Source of the DNA: Neorhodopirellula lusitana
GTDB lineage: Bacteria; Planctomycetota; Planctomycetia; Pirellulales; Pirellulaceae
DNA: 64,000 nucleotides
Assembly (NCBI RefSeq): GCF_900182915.1
Contig: NZ_FXUG01000011.1
Coordinates: 124,001-188,000, forward strand
Reading direction: 5' to 3'
The notes below the pieces were generated by a model. The model was not told the DNA's origin, made no database searches, and saw only the letters and a list, made by a program, of their open reading frames with translations. The translations under genes and the position numbers were made by a program. Position 1 is the first letter of the stretch. Each line of letters opens with the position of its first letter. Positions 34,712 through 43,700 of this stretch are shown piece after piece.

Positions 34712-36247
34712 TCACTCCGCCGCGGACGCCTCATCAGAACCGTTATCGCTAACTGCCTCGGTCTGCGTTTCGGTCTGCTCCGTTAACAAGAGCTCGACTT
34801 CCAGCGTTGGCGGAAGCTGCGTTGCGTGCCGGCGGCTAGCAAACCCGTTTACCGTGGAGTACGACGGAGTGGACACCGGGAAATCTCGGACCAAACCTAA
34901 AGTGACGACTCCATTGGTGTCGGCTTTCAGGAATTCAGTTAAGCGAGGATCATCCAGGATCACCTGCCCCTCGTCGATGGCACCGAGCACTCGAACCGAA
35001 CCCAGCTTGATCGATTGCTCAGGCGCGAACTCAGCCGCATCGTCAATGTTCGCCGGCGCGTTTTCCCACTGAATGTCATCCGCGGACCAATCATCCAGTG
35101 ACTCATCGGTGATCCCAAACACGCTATAGACAACGTCATAGGGCAGCCGAGTCGAACTCCAATTCTTATCTTGAAGCGTCAAGATTAGCCGTGCATTCTT
35201 GAACTCTTGGTCATGGATCGGTTCCAAATCAAAGGCCAAATAACCTTTGCGGCGATAGTCCGTCCGGCAGTTCTTGACCAGCACGAAGGCGGGATCAAGC
35301 AACCGCGGTATGTTGCTCTGGACAACCGAAGCGTCCCGCCCGCGTCCCATCGCAGTCGACATCCGCAGCGTATTGCGAGGCAGCCCCTCCTGCTCCACCC
35401 GATTGAAATATTCGTCGCTGCCAGTGAATTCCATTTTCTCAAACGCATGTTCGGGAGTGATCCGAACCGCTTCGCCAACCGATAGACCACGCGCCTTGCC
35501 CGATGCTGGATGCCACACCTGCACCTCACCACTGAGCACCTGAACCTGAGACGTGTTGTCGAACTGGCTAAATGAGATCAAGAACTCGGTACCAAAATCA
35601 ATCGCCTTGATATTGGGCGTGCTCACTTCGAATCCTCGCGCCGACGGTGGGACCGTCACTAAAGCAGCTCCTGAATGCAACTTAGCAACCATCTTGCTAG
35701 TCAGTTCAAAATCAACGTCACCACGAAGTGAAACCACCGCACCCGACTCGAAGTAAATCGTGCACTGCCCCTGCTTTAAACGTAAACGCCCCGGTTCCAA
35801 CGGACTGTTCAAAGTGGTGGGCAACGTGGACTCGCCCCACTGCACGTCGTTGCAACTAGTAAGCGTTGCAACGGTCCGCGAAACACGAGTCACCATCGCC
35901 GACGACTCCTCCGTCAACGCATCACGTTCCGAATTGCCGGTGAACACATACGAACCGGCGATAACCAAGACGCTTGCACAAGCAGCCAAAACCAAAGCCG
36001 CATTTCGCGACCAGAATGGATTCTTCTTGTGAACAACCGCTGGCGGTGGCTCAATATTCTGCTGCTCTAATTGCGGCCAATGGAGATACAGGTGCGCATT
36101 CGCCCCCGCCAAATCCAAATACAAGGACCGTGCTTCTTCATCGTTAAGCAAAACCTGGTTAAGCCAGCGGGCATCATCAGCGGATAGATCACCATCGATC
36201 ATCCGATCGATCGCTTCAGCGAGTTTTGATTGATCAGAAGCTTTCAT
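34712..36247 (-). CDS. FecR-domain transmembrane protein with C-terminal DNRLRE-like module
   Basis: A 511-residue protein encoded 32 bases after an ECF sigma factor gene. Residues 1-60 are a short cytoplasmic region with an LAEAIDRMIDGDLSADDARW motif typical of anti-sigma/FecR N-termini. One membrane helix follows at about 84-102. A FecR domain spans about 150-265, with YFESGAVVSLRGDVDFEL and VSTPNIKAIDFGTEFLISF. The C-terminal half (about 310-490) resembles DNRLRE/CBM96-type modules: YLAFDLEPI, then NARLILTLQD, then WSADDIQWENAPAN, which in other proteins bind carbohydrate or pack into exported structures. It probably tethers the sigma factor to an external signal; the joining of the two modules is unusual. 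Confidence 0.8.
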   Translation of the reverse strand: MKASDQSKLAEAIDRMIDGDLSADDARWLNQVLLNDEEARSLYLDLAGANAHLYLHWPQLEQQNIEPPPAVVHKKNPFWSRNAALVLAACASVLVIAGSYVFTGNSERDALTEESSAMVTRVSRTVATLTSCNDVQWGESTLPTTLNSPLEPGRLRLKQGQCTIYFESGAVVSLRGDVDFELTSKMVAKLHSGAALVTVPPSARGFEVSTPNIKAIDFGTEFLISFSQFDNTSQVQVLSGEVQVWHPASGKARGLSVGEAVRITPEHAFEKMEFTGSDEYFNRVEQEGLPRNTLRMSTAMGRGRDASVVQSNIPRLLDPAFVLVKNCRTDYRRKGYLAFDLEPIHDQEFKNARLILTLQDKNWSSTRLPYDVVYSVFGITDESLDDWSADDIQWENAPANIDDAAEFAPEQSIKLGSVRVLGAIDEGQVILDDPRLTEFLKADTNGVVTLGLVRDFPVSTPSYSTVNGFASRRHATQLPPTLEVELLLTEQTETQTEAVSDNGSDEASAAE

Positions 36248-36279
36248 TGTCTCGTTGGGGCTTTGACGGAGTCAGGGTC

Positions 36280-36933
36280 CTAGGACGCCGCCGGGCTGGG
36301 AACCTGGTAGCTCATGCACTTTCGAAGTGACAATCGAATTCGGCTTAACAAACGATAAGTGGCTGAATGAGTTCGCTCACAGTTATCCGCAATCTGCTGG
36401 ATATCCAACTTCTCCATATATCGCATCTGGATCACCTTCTTTTGGTCGTCCGGTAGGCGAGCCAAGCAACCAGCCAACTTACCCAGGGTTTCTGCTCGCG
36501 AATCGGTATTGTCTTCGTACTGCTTCGCCAATGCAATGTAACACTCTTCCGATACACCAAATCGTAGTTTCTCCCTCGCCATTCGCTTGCGAAAATCAAG
36601 GATCCGATACATCGCCGCCTGCCGAGCCCATGCGCCGAAATCGGTTCCGGGCTTAAAGGAACCGAACGACTGCCAGAGCGCGATCTTGGTTTCCTGGAGG
36701 ATATCGTCGGAATCATTGAGATTCGGGAGCATGGTCATTACGAACGCCGAGAGCATCCGCTCGTGTTGACCAATCAGACGAATGAAACTTTCCGTTGAGT
36801 CATTTGTTGAAGAAGCAATTGCAGAAGAGATATTTGTTGACGAGGTAGATGCTGCCGAACCATGGGCGAACGAACCCGCATCAGTTGAACTAGGAGTACC
36901 CATTACTTCTTGCTTTTTGAATCGGGACATCAT
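36280..36933 (-). CDS. ECF-type sigma-70 factor, Rhodopirellula/Verrucomicrobium family
   Basis: A 217-residue ECF sigma factor. Region 2 is clear in DSDDILQETKIALWQSF and TDFGAWARQAAMYRILDFRK (core binding and -10 recognition). Region 4 is in LARLPDDQKKVIQMRYMEK followed by the helix-turn-helix IQQIADNCERTHSATYRLLSRI. The sequence DDILQETKIALW, including W in place of the usual aliphatic, is characteristic of the family TIGR02989. A Ser/Thr-rich N-terminal extension of about 45 residues is not part of the domain; ATG 36933, 36930 or 36903 are all possible starts. It is co-directional with the FecR protein 32 bases downstream, implying a sigma/FecR pair. Confidence 0.9.
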   Translation of the reverse strand: MMSRFKKQEVMGTPSSTDAGSFAHGSAASTSSTNISSAIASSTNDSTESFIRLIGQHERMLSAFVMTMLPNLNDSDDILQETKIALWQSFGSFKPGTDFGAWARQAAMYRILDFRKRMAREKLRFGVSEECYIALAKQYEDNTDSRAETLGKLAGCLARLPDDQKKVIQMRYMEKLDIQQIADNCERTHSATYRLLSRIRLSLRKCMSYQVPSPAAS

Positions 36934-37594
36934 TGATAAAAGTGCCTAAGACACACCGATTGGACAGAGTATTTCGTGACTTCTGAAAGATTTTAGTATC
37001 AACCGACCAGCATCTGGGGTTGTCGTCACTTTAAACAGTGTCGTCAACCTGAACAGTACGGTCGCTCAAACCACACTGGACGGCAACCAGGTTAAACCAA
37101 GCCCCCTTACCAACAAAGTGACCATCGACGATCGGGGCGAAGCACGCCTGAACGATTCAACCAGCGGAGCGACCGCCTATTTCCCGCTCCAACCTCAACA
37201 CGTCACCTCCGACTGCCCTGTCACTTAACTCCCCCGGTCCCCTTCAGGTTTCGGTCGAGGACTATTTTCTGCAGTCGATGCGGGTCCCCGCGCGCCCCTC
37301 CAACCGCAGGCGTCCCCAGCAATCTCTCAGAACGATCCCACCCAGAGACGGCAAAAACGCCCCCAAGATGCGATATCCGAGCGAACACCCTCATGTTTCT
37401 TCGCCAAAACGATCATTTCACGCGTCCAATAGACGACATCATGGCACTTTAACACAGCGTCCAGGCTCTCCGCTAACGCATTCTTGAGGTGCCTATCCCA
37501 TCCGTGCGTCATTGTCTGGAAGCATTTCTCATAAGTTTCTTTAGTTGTCAGGCATAGCCTGACTTATTTCCAAAAGCAGAGAGAGAGCAATCCA
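36934..37594. other. Long intergenic region with a possible gene relic
   Basis: A 661-base gap between the sigma factor (minus) and the DUF1559 gene (plus). On the plus strand an uninterrupted frame of 82 codons spans 36980-37225, ending TAA at 37228, with protein-like composition (LTNKVTIDDRGEARLND) and a six-residue internal repeat (VVTLNS, VVNLNS; DNA 37022-37057), but it has no ATG start and no family match. It may be the 3' end of a decayed exported protein gene. The remaining 360 bases hold no recognisable feature apart from the palindrome at 37547. Confidence 0.35.
37547..37563. promoter_or_regulatory. Palindrome upstream of the DUF1559 gene
   Basis: A perfect inverted repeat, GTCAGGC-ATA-GCCTGAC, ends 31 bases before the start codon at 37595 and just before the purine-rich ribosome-binding region (AGAGAGAGAG, 37578-37587). 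It could be an operator or a 5'-UTR hairpin. Confidence 0.4.
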
Positions 37595-38848
37595 ATGGGT
37601 AAGGAAAGAGAAGGCAGACTAGCGTTCACGCTAGTCGAGCTACTTGTCGTCATCGCGATCATCGGAGTTCTAGTCGGTCTATTGCTGCCGGCGGTTCAAG
37701 CAGCCCGCGAAGCAGCAAGGCGAATGAGCTGCGGCAATAATTTCAAGCAGATTGGCTTGGGACTGCACAACTACCATTCGGCGTACAATCAATTGCCAAT
37801 GCAAAGTGGCGGAACGAAAGACGCCGACAGCGTTTGGTCGCCAAATCCAATGGCATCCAATAACAGCGAAGTGGCGACTGCCCACAATTCGTTTTCGTTA
37901 AGTTGGTTGGTCGGTTTGACTCCCTTCGTCGAACAACAATCGCTTTGGGAGCAAATCAGCAATCCACTGCTGGAGCCGATCAATGGCACCAACAGATTTC
38001 CGCCGATGGGTCCAGAACCCCGGCGTAGTTTGACGGATGAAGGACGAGCCAGTTACGCGCCTTGGATGACCAACGTCCCAACGTTCCGCTGCCCAAGTGA
38101 TCCTGGCCGGGGACTACCTAGCCAAGGTCGGACCAACTATGCCTGCTGCGTCGGCGACTCGACTCAACAACAAGTTGCGGGTGCCATCGGATCCAACGGT
38201 GAAATTTCGACAAACGGCACCCACAAGGAACAGGCCCGTGCCGCTTGCCGTGGTGTCTTTAAGGCCCGTCATAAGATGGGCTTTCGAGACATCCTGGATG
38301 GTTTATCCAACACGATTTGTGCCGGCGAAATCATCACTGACCTGGGTGATCGGGACAAGCGAGCACACGGTGTTGGCCAAAAGAACAGCTACTCACCTTC
38401 GATCGCCTACACCAACGGCGCATCGGTTTGCAAGGCTGCCGTCGATCCCGAACGCCCCCAATTCTGGCGACCGACCGCCGACTTCCCCTCAACGCTGGAA
38501 GAAACCGGAGCAGCCGAAAACCGCCGCGGCTACAAGTGGGCTTTGGGACGCCCTTGGCACACAAGCATGACCACCATCACCGGCCCCAACCGAGAAATCT
38601 GCTTGCACTGGCGTTACACGGACGAAGGAATCTTGCCGCCCGGAAGTCGCCATCAAGGCGGTTGCCACATTTTATTGGCCGACGGTGCCGTCAAGTTCGT
38701 GACCGACTCAATCGAAGCAGGTAACGAAAACGCTCGCTCGATCGGCTATGGCGGCGATGTTTCGCGTTCGGGTTCACCAAGCCCCTATGGGCTGTGGGGT
38801 GCACTCGGCACACGCGCCTCTGCTGAAGTGATCGATGCCGAGTTTTAG
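37595..38848 (+). CDS. DUF1559 (H-X9-DG) protein with prepilin-type N-terminus
   Basis: A 417-residue member of a family greatly expanded in planctomycetes. The N-terminus ([20 protein letters not shown], with prepilin cleavage expected at the alanine or just before F) is a type IV pilin-like helix. The family block [20 protein letters not shown] follows directly, and the diagnostic C-terminal H-x9-DG motif is [12 protein letters not shown] near residue 352. Function is not known; the proteins are probably exported by the type II/IV pilus machinery and may be surface-located. A good Shine-Dalgarno-like AGAGAGAGAG lies seven bases upstream, supporting ATG 37595. It is followed by a small lipoprotein gene, a common pairing in this phylum. 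Confidence 0.95.
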   Translation: MGKEREGRLAFTLVELLVVIAIIGVLVGLLLPAVQAAREAARRMSCGNNFKQIGLGLHNYHSAYNQLPMQSGGTKDADSVWSPNPMASNNSEVATAHNSFSLSWLVGLTPFVEQQSLWEQISNPLLEPINGTNRFPPMGPEPRRSLTDEGRASYAPWMTNVPTFRCPSDPGRGLPSQGRTNYACCVGDSTQQQVAGAIGSNGEISTNGTHKEQARAACRGVFKARHKMGFRDILDGLSNTICAGEIITDLGDRDKRAHGVGQKNSYSPSIAYTNGASVCKAAVDPERPQFWRPTADFPSTLEETGAAENRRGYKWALGRPWHTSMTTITGPNREICLHWRYTDEGILPPGSRHQGGCHILLADGAVKFVTDSIEAGNENARSIGYGGDVSRSGSPSPYGLWGALGTRASAEVIDAEF

Positions 38849-38854
38849 AACTCG
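38839..38854 (+). terminator. Hairpin over the DUF1559 stop codon
   Basis: CGAGTT and AACTCG form a 6-bp stem around TTAG, so the TAG stop codon lies at the loop and stem edge. Only GTTTCT follows. It might reduce read-through into the small lipoprotein gene. Confidence 0.25.
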
Positions 38855-38915
38855 ACGTTTCTAGACCTCAACGCCTCAACGTTTTCTTAATCTCAATTTC
38901 TCGCGTGAGTGACCA

Positions 38916-39080
38916 ATGCGATACGCCTTTCTGTTTTCCGTTTGTTTTGTCCCGGCACTCTCCATCGGGTGTGGGTCTGGCAATGATCCCCAACTGAACT
39001 CCAGTCGCGAAGAGTTAGACGCGTTTCTGGTAGAGCATCCCGAAGGGCTTCACGAAGAGGTGTCCCTCGATGGCCAATAA
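38916..39080 (+). CDS. Small lipoprotein
   Basis: A 54-residue protein. The first 20 residues are a hydrophobic signal (MRYAFLFSVCFVPALSIG) ending in the lipobox LSIGC, with the modified cysteine at about residue 19. The mature part is a short acidic helix-like stretch, SREELDAFLVEHPEGLHEE. Small lipoproteins of this kind (cytosolic tether-like or outer-membrane anchored) often sit directly after DUF1559 genes in planctomycetes, which supports the call despite the small size. The gap from the DUF1559 stop is 67 bases. No function is assigned. Confidence 0.75.
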   Translation: MRYAFLFSVCFVPALSIGCGSGNDPQLNSSREELDAFLVEHPEGLHEEVSLDGQ

Positions 39081-39323
39081 CCCCGGCAATAGCCAGAAAC
39101 AAAATGTGCAGTGCCTTTTGTGACCTTGCGCCATTGGCAATAGTGCGGCCTGGTCGTCAACGCATTCTCGTTAACGATCAGGGCGTCAGCCAAACAAGCC
39201 ACCGCCGGACTTCCTGGTGACCTGCGAGTGTCCTGTCCTCTTCTGGACGAACGCAGATTTATCCATCCAGGTCAACGCACACGCCGGCGGGGTTCTTTAC
39301 CCGCCCCAACGAAAGAATATTTG

Positions 39324-40601
39324 ATGATCCGAACTGTTCCTACCATCCTTGTATTCCTGTCATGCTTTGGTGTGGCAACGGCCAACGATGGCGACTACCA
39401 ACGTCATGTTGATGTGGTCCGGAATACTCCCGGGTGTGTTGCCTTTTGGGACTTCGTCAAACGCGAACCGGGTGGACAAAACCGCTTCACCGCGCACGTG
39501 CCCGAGGGCGCGACCAACGACTTCCCGCTCGATGCAAACAACTATGTGAAGGACTACTGGGGGGCCGGACGCGACGCCGGCTACCAAGACTTTCCGCTGC
39601 TCGGTCGGGGGCCCTTTGGCCAAGCGATTCGAATTCGTCGCGAACAAGATGCGTCATTTCGTCCGCTGCTGATGGTTCCCCGCGAACGCATGCACGATTC
39701 GGCGATCGACATCAAAGGTGCCGACCACCCGGTCTCCATCGTCGCCTGGGCGATTCGCGAAAGCGGCAACCATGCACTGGCTGGCATTTGGCATGAGGGC
39801 ACCGACCTGAAAGAGCGAGCATCCCAGGGCATCCAGCGTGTCGAACGAGGCCAGCGGCAATACGCGATCTTCGCCGGCTTGGAAAGAGCGGGCTCGGCGT
39901 GCGGCCATGTGTCCGAGAATGGAGCCGGCTCATTCCAGTACAAGTTTGCTTTGCACAAAACCTACTCACAAGAAACCGCCCCAGAAGTGCCAGCCGATTC
40001 ACCGGTCGATGTGCTTGATCAGTCGTGGCATTGCTTTGCGATGACGTTCAGCCCACAACGCAGCGAACTGAAGAGTTGGCTTGATGGCCAGGCGGCGGAC
40101 CACTGGCAAGATAACGTGCGACAACGCATCCCACCCGTTTACAACGCTTGGCGTCAAGGCGAACTGCACCAGATCGCAGGGATCCAACCGGGCGAGGACG
40201 TCAACTACCCCGCGGATCAATACTACAATCCTCCCGAGGACAACTTGATCTCAAGCAAGGTACTGAGCGAATCCGCCGATGTTCGAATCGAACTCCAGCA
40301 GTTTCCGTACACACGTGTGAAGGTCACCTTCCAAAAGCAGCCCGATGGCCAATGGCAGGTCGTGGACCGCGACCTATCGGCGGTGCGTAAGAACCCGTGG
40401 TGGTTCCCGCACCCAATCTACTCACCAGCCGACGCTCAAACCGGCGGTCCTTTCGCGATCGGCCGCGTCATCCACAGTGCTCGAACGGTCGGGTTCACAG
40501 GCTGGATCGGCGGCGTCGCCGTTTTTGACCGTGCCCTGAACACCAGTGAATTGCAAGCCTTGTCCTCGATCAACGTGATCGCAAACGCCAAAGTCCAATA
40601 G
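39324..40601 (+). CDS. Exported LamG (concanavalin A-like) domain protein
   Basis: A 425-residue secreted protein. The signal peptide MIRTVPTILVFLSCFGVATA is cleaved before NDGD; ATG 39324 is chosen because it starts it exactly. The mature protein is a beta-sandwich of the LamG/Laminin_G_3 kind: CVAFWDFVKREPG, then VSIVAWAIRESGNHALAGIW, a long central region with ELKSWLDGQA, and the terminal GGVAVFDRALNTSELQAL strand. Such domains bind carbohydrate or act as spacers; no catalytic residues are recognised. It resembles two other proteins in the island (49724 and the C-terminus at 55543), so it is probably part of the same polysaccharide-handling set. Confidence 0.8.
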   Translation: MIRTVPTILVFLSCFGVATANDGDYQRHVDVVRNTPGCVAFWDFVKREPGGQNRFTAHVPEGATNDFPLDANNYVKDYWGAGRDAGYQDFPLLGRGPFGQAIRIRREQDASFRPLLMVPRERMHDSAIDIKGADHPVSIVAWAIRESGNHALAGIWHEGTDLKERASQGIQRVERGQRQYAIFAGLERAGSACGHVSENGAGSFQYKFALHKTYSQETAPEVPADSPVDVLDQSWHCFAMTFSPQRSELKSWLDGQAADHWQDNVRQRIPPVYNAWRQGELHQIAGIQPGEDVNYPADQYYNPPEDNLISSKVLSESADVRIELQQFPYTRVKVTFQKQPDGQWQVVDRDLSAVRKNPWWFPHPIYSPADAQTGGPFAIGRVIHSARTVGFTGWIGGVAVFDRALNTSELQALSSINVIANAKVQ

Positions 40602-40615
40602 CTCGCCAAGTCAGA

Positions 40616-40766
40616 AGCTCCTAGCTCCTAGCTCCTAGCTCCTAGCTCCTAGCTCCTAGTCACTCGCCACTCGCCACTCGCCACTCGCCACTCGCCACTC
40701 GCCACTCGCCACTCGCCTCTCGCCTCTCGCCTCTCGCCTCTCGCCTCTCGCCTCTCGCCTCTCGCC
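40616..40766 (+). repeat. Heptanucleotide array in three blocks
   Basis: Twenty-one 7-base units in three homogeneous blocks: AGCTCCT six times (40616-40657), ACTCGCC eight times (40662-40717) and TCTCGCC seven times (40718-40766). A 4-base break (AGTC) lies between blocks 1 and 2, and blocks 2 and 3 are contiguous and differ by one base in the unit. The array ends 20 bases before the ATG at 40787. Seven is not a multiple of three, so an overlapping minus-strand frame through it is an artefact. Confidence 0.95.
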
Positions 40767-40786
40767 ACCTACCGATATTCTTCACC

Positions 40787-43700
40787 ATGTCCCACCTAAG
40801 ATTTCGCCTGCTCACGCTGGCCCTTTTTCTGCTGCCCTGCACCACACCGGTGCAGGCGGCCTCTTCCACTTCTCAGTCAGACTCGTCTTCCGCAGTGGAA
40901 GGACGATACGTCTGTTTCGGAAACGGACTTTCGCCAATCTTGGGTGTGGCGGAACTGGAGGTCTATTCAGGTGGCACGAATGTTGTCTTCAAAAAGGCCG
41001 AAGACTTCACCCTGAACTGCATCACCGGTCGTGATCCAGAATCCGACCCGCCCCACTTCCGCAACTTGGTCGACGGCAACAAGAACACTCTCCAGCGATG
41101 GCCTTATACCTTTGAACGTTGCGCCGATGGCGTGGGTTACAAGGACGGTGCACTGAGCCATTGTTCGTTTGAAGTGGACCTGCATGAAACGATGCCAATC
41201 GACAAGATCGAGTTCTATCGCAGTCGATACATCCAAGATGACAAGCCATTCAAGTTGTTCCAGGATCTTGGATGGCGGTATTTCTTGGTGCTCAACGAAG
41301 AACGTCAGATCGTTGCTTACAATGTCTTCAACATCTATCCCGACGATTGGCGAGAAGTCGCTGGGCACTGGACCTTCGTCCCCCAGCCTGCAACGGGGGC
41401 GCCGGCGGGCCGGGTTGTTCCTAAGGACAGCGTGAATTGGCTAAGCGAAGCCGAGTTCATTCGCGACTTCTTGGGCAAACCCACCATCGACCTGAACGCC
41501 GACATCACCGACGAAGACCGCCAACGTCTGGAACGTTTTCAAAAACGCAATCATCCGGCCGAGATCGACCAACTGGGCGAGACCTTCTTCCGCATCGTCG
41601 ACCTCGAACGCCCCGGGCTTTCGGAAGTCAAAAGTCTCGTGAAAGCGAAACGGTACGCCGACGCGTTGGAAGCTTTCAAGGCTCCGTTCTTTCGGACGCT
41701 CAGCGTGCTCAAACACGTCCATGGCGATTTCGAATACTCGTGGATGACCAATCCGAATTCGCGAGTGGGCATGCGGGCACGAGACTTGAAGAACCAGGTC
41801 TACGGCGACAAGGCTGACTTGACCGTCAAGCAATTCACGCCCGGTTTACTGCCACCGGCCAAGTTTGAATACCCGTTCCAGATGCAACCACTGCTGCTGA
41901 ACTATGCGGGCACCGGCGACGTGGACGCCCTGCGGATGTGGGAGTCCATGACGGACGACTGGGCAATCGGCTTCCAAAATGCCGCCGACGCGGACCCCAA
42001 AAAACTGCGTGACCACTTCGTGTTGTCCAGCGGCGCGGTGATGGACAACCTCTTGGACCTCGTCAACACGGCTCACGATCGGCCGGAGTTTGTACAAGAG
42101 TTGTCCGGTGCCACGCTTGCCCGCTACCTGCTTCCCGTGTTGGAAGAATTCCCTGTTTCGATCTGGCGAGTTTGCCGCACCGTTTCATTCAACCACACCT
42201 ACAACGCGGTTCCTGGCGGGTGGCTTCTCTCGAGAGCGATCATGGACTTCCGCGCCGGCCAACGGCTTGAAAAGGAAATGCGTCAAGCGTTCGCGCGGCT
42301 ATACACCTACAACCTGTACCGTGACGGATCAATGGTGGAAGTCGGTGACGAAGGGCACTACATGGCGACCATCCACTCACCCACCCGCCTTTACGGCCTA
42401 TTCGAAAAGTACGGTCGCCCTGACTGGTTCACGCCGGCGATGGAAACCTACTTCCTCGATCACCTTCGTGCCAGCGTGCTGTCGCACGCCAAAAACACTT
42501 CACCAAGCGGAGCACATGTGCGATGGAGCACCAGCGACAATAGTGCCGGAACAGTCGAACTGGAGTTGGGCCTAACCAACCCATCTTGGAAGAAGCCGAA
42601 CAAGGATCACCCCGACTACTACCCCGTCCTTTGCAAACCCTTTCTGAACGAGCCTCAACCGCGGGCCATTGTCGACACCGTCTACGGCAACGGACGCGAA
42701 CCACTCGGCGTCAAACAACGCGACGATAGCCAAAAGCGAGTCTCGGAGTACTACGGCGACTACCAAGGGAAACCCAACTTCGTCTCGGATTGGCTACCGT
42801 ACTCAGGCTTGTGGTATTTCCGCGGCGGCTGGAACCACAACGATTCCCTGCTTCACATGATCAGCCCAACCAGCCCCAACAGCAACGGTGGTTCGGCCCA
42901 CTACCCAGTCACCAACCGATATGCGGCTGGCTACCTGAACGTGACCAGCTACCGATTCCATGACTACGCCAGCCCATTGATGACCGGACTGGGCGTCTTA
43001 ATCGATGGATTACCACCCTGCCCTGAAGAGGGCCGCACCCCCAGCGGCAGCAAACAAGATGTGTTTAGCCAAGCCGCCGAAAAGCCACAACAAGCACGCT
43101 GGTACACCGACAACCAGCTCGACTTCGGCGAAGCGATTTATCAAGGCAATTACCTCAAAGAGGGTGCCGATTTCGATCACAAGTTGCGAAAACGCGTTTA
43201 CAAAATCAGCCCCAATCCGGTGAACGGCGTCACGACGACGCGGCAGATATTCCAAGCCCGACCCGCTCGATTGTTCTTGCAAGTTGACCGTGTCAAATAC
43301 GCAAGCGATGACGAAAAGCATACCAATAAGCTGAACGACATCATGATCCTGACCGATCCCGATGACGATACCGTGGCTACGGACGATCAACTTTCAGTTG
43401 ACGCCGACAAGCAAGAAATCCGCACCACCAACCCCAACAACGCTGGCGTGTTAGTACGTCTGTTTGGGCAGTCCGAAGCGAAGCTGACGGTCAATCCAAA
43501 AGAAATCGGTCACGGTAGCTTTCGGCGAACCCCAACCATCACCTTCGACGGCCTCCGCAACACGAAAGGCAAAGAAGTCTTCATCACCTGGGAAGGCCAG
43601 GGCGAGACAGTCATATTGTCACTGTTGCGTGCTCACGCTCCCGACGAATCCGCTATCTCGGACATCGAAGACTTATCCGATGACCACGTTGTCGGCATTC

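Noticed and set aside
37327..37512. A 61-codon minus-strand frame upstream of the DUF1559 gene
   Set aside because: No motif, no conserved context and opposite to the expected leader region.
40616..40766. CRISPR array
   Set aside because: Units are 7 bases with no spacers and no cas genes nearby. The 16-base array at 29270 also lacks spacers.
40660..40869. A minus-strand frame containing repeated Arg-Glu-Ala-rich peptides
   Set aside because: The peptide repeats are only the translation of the heptanucleotide array.
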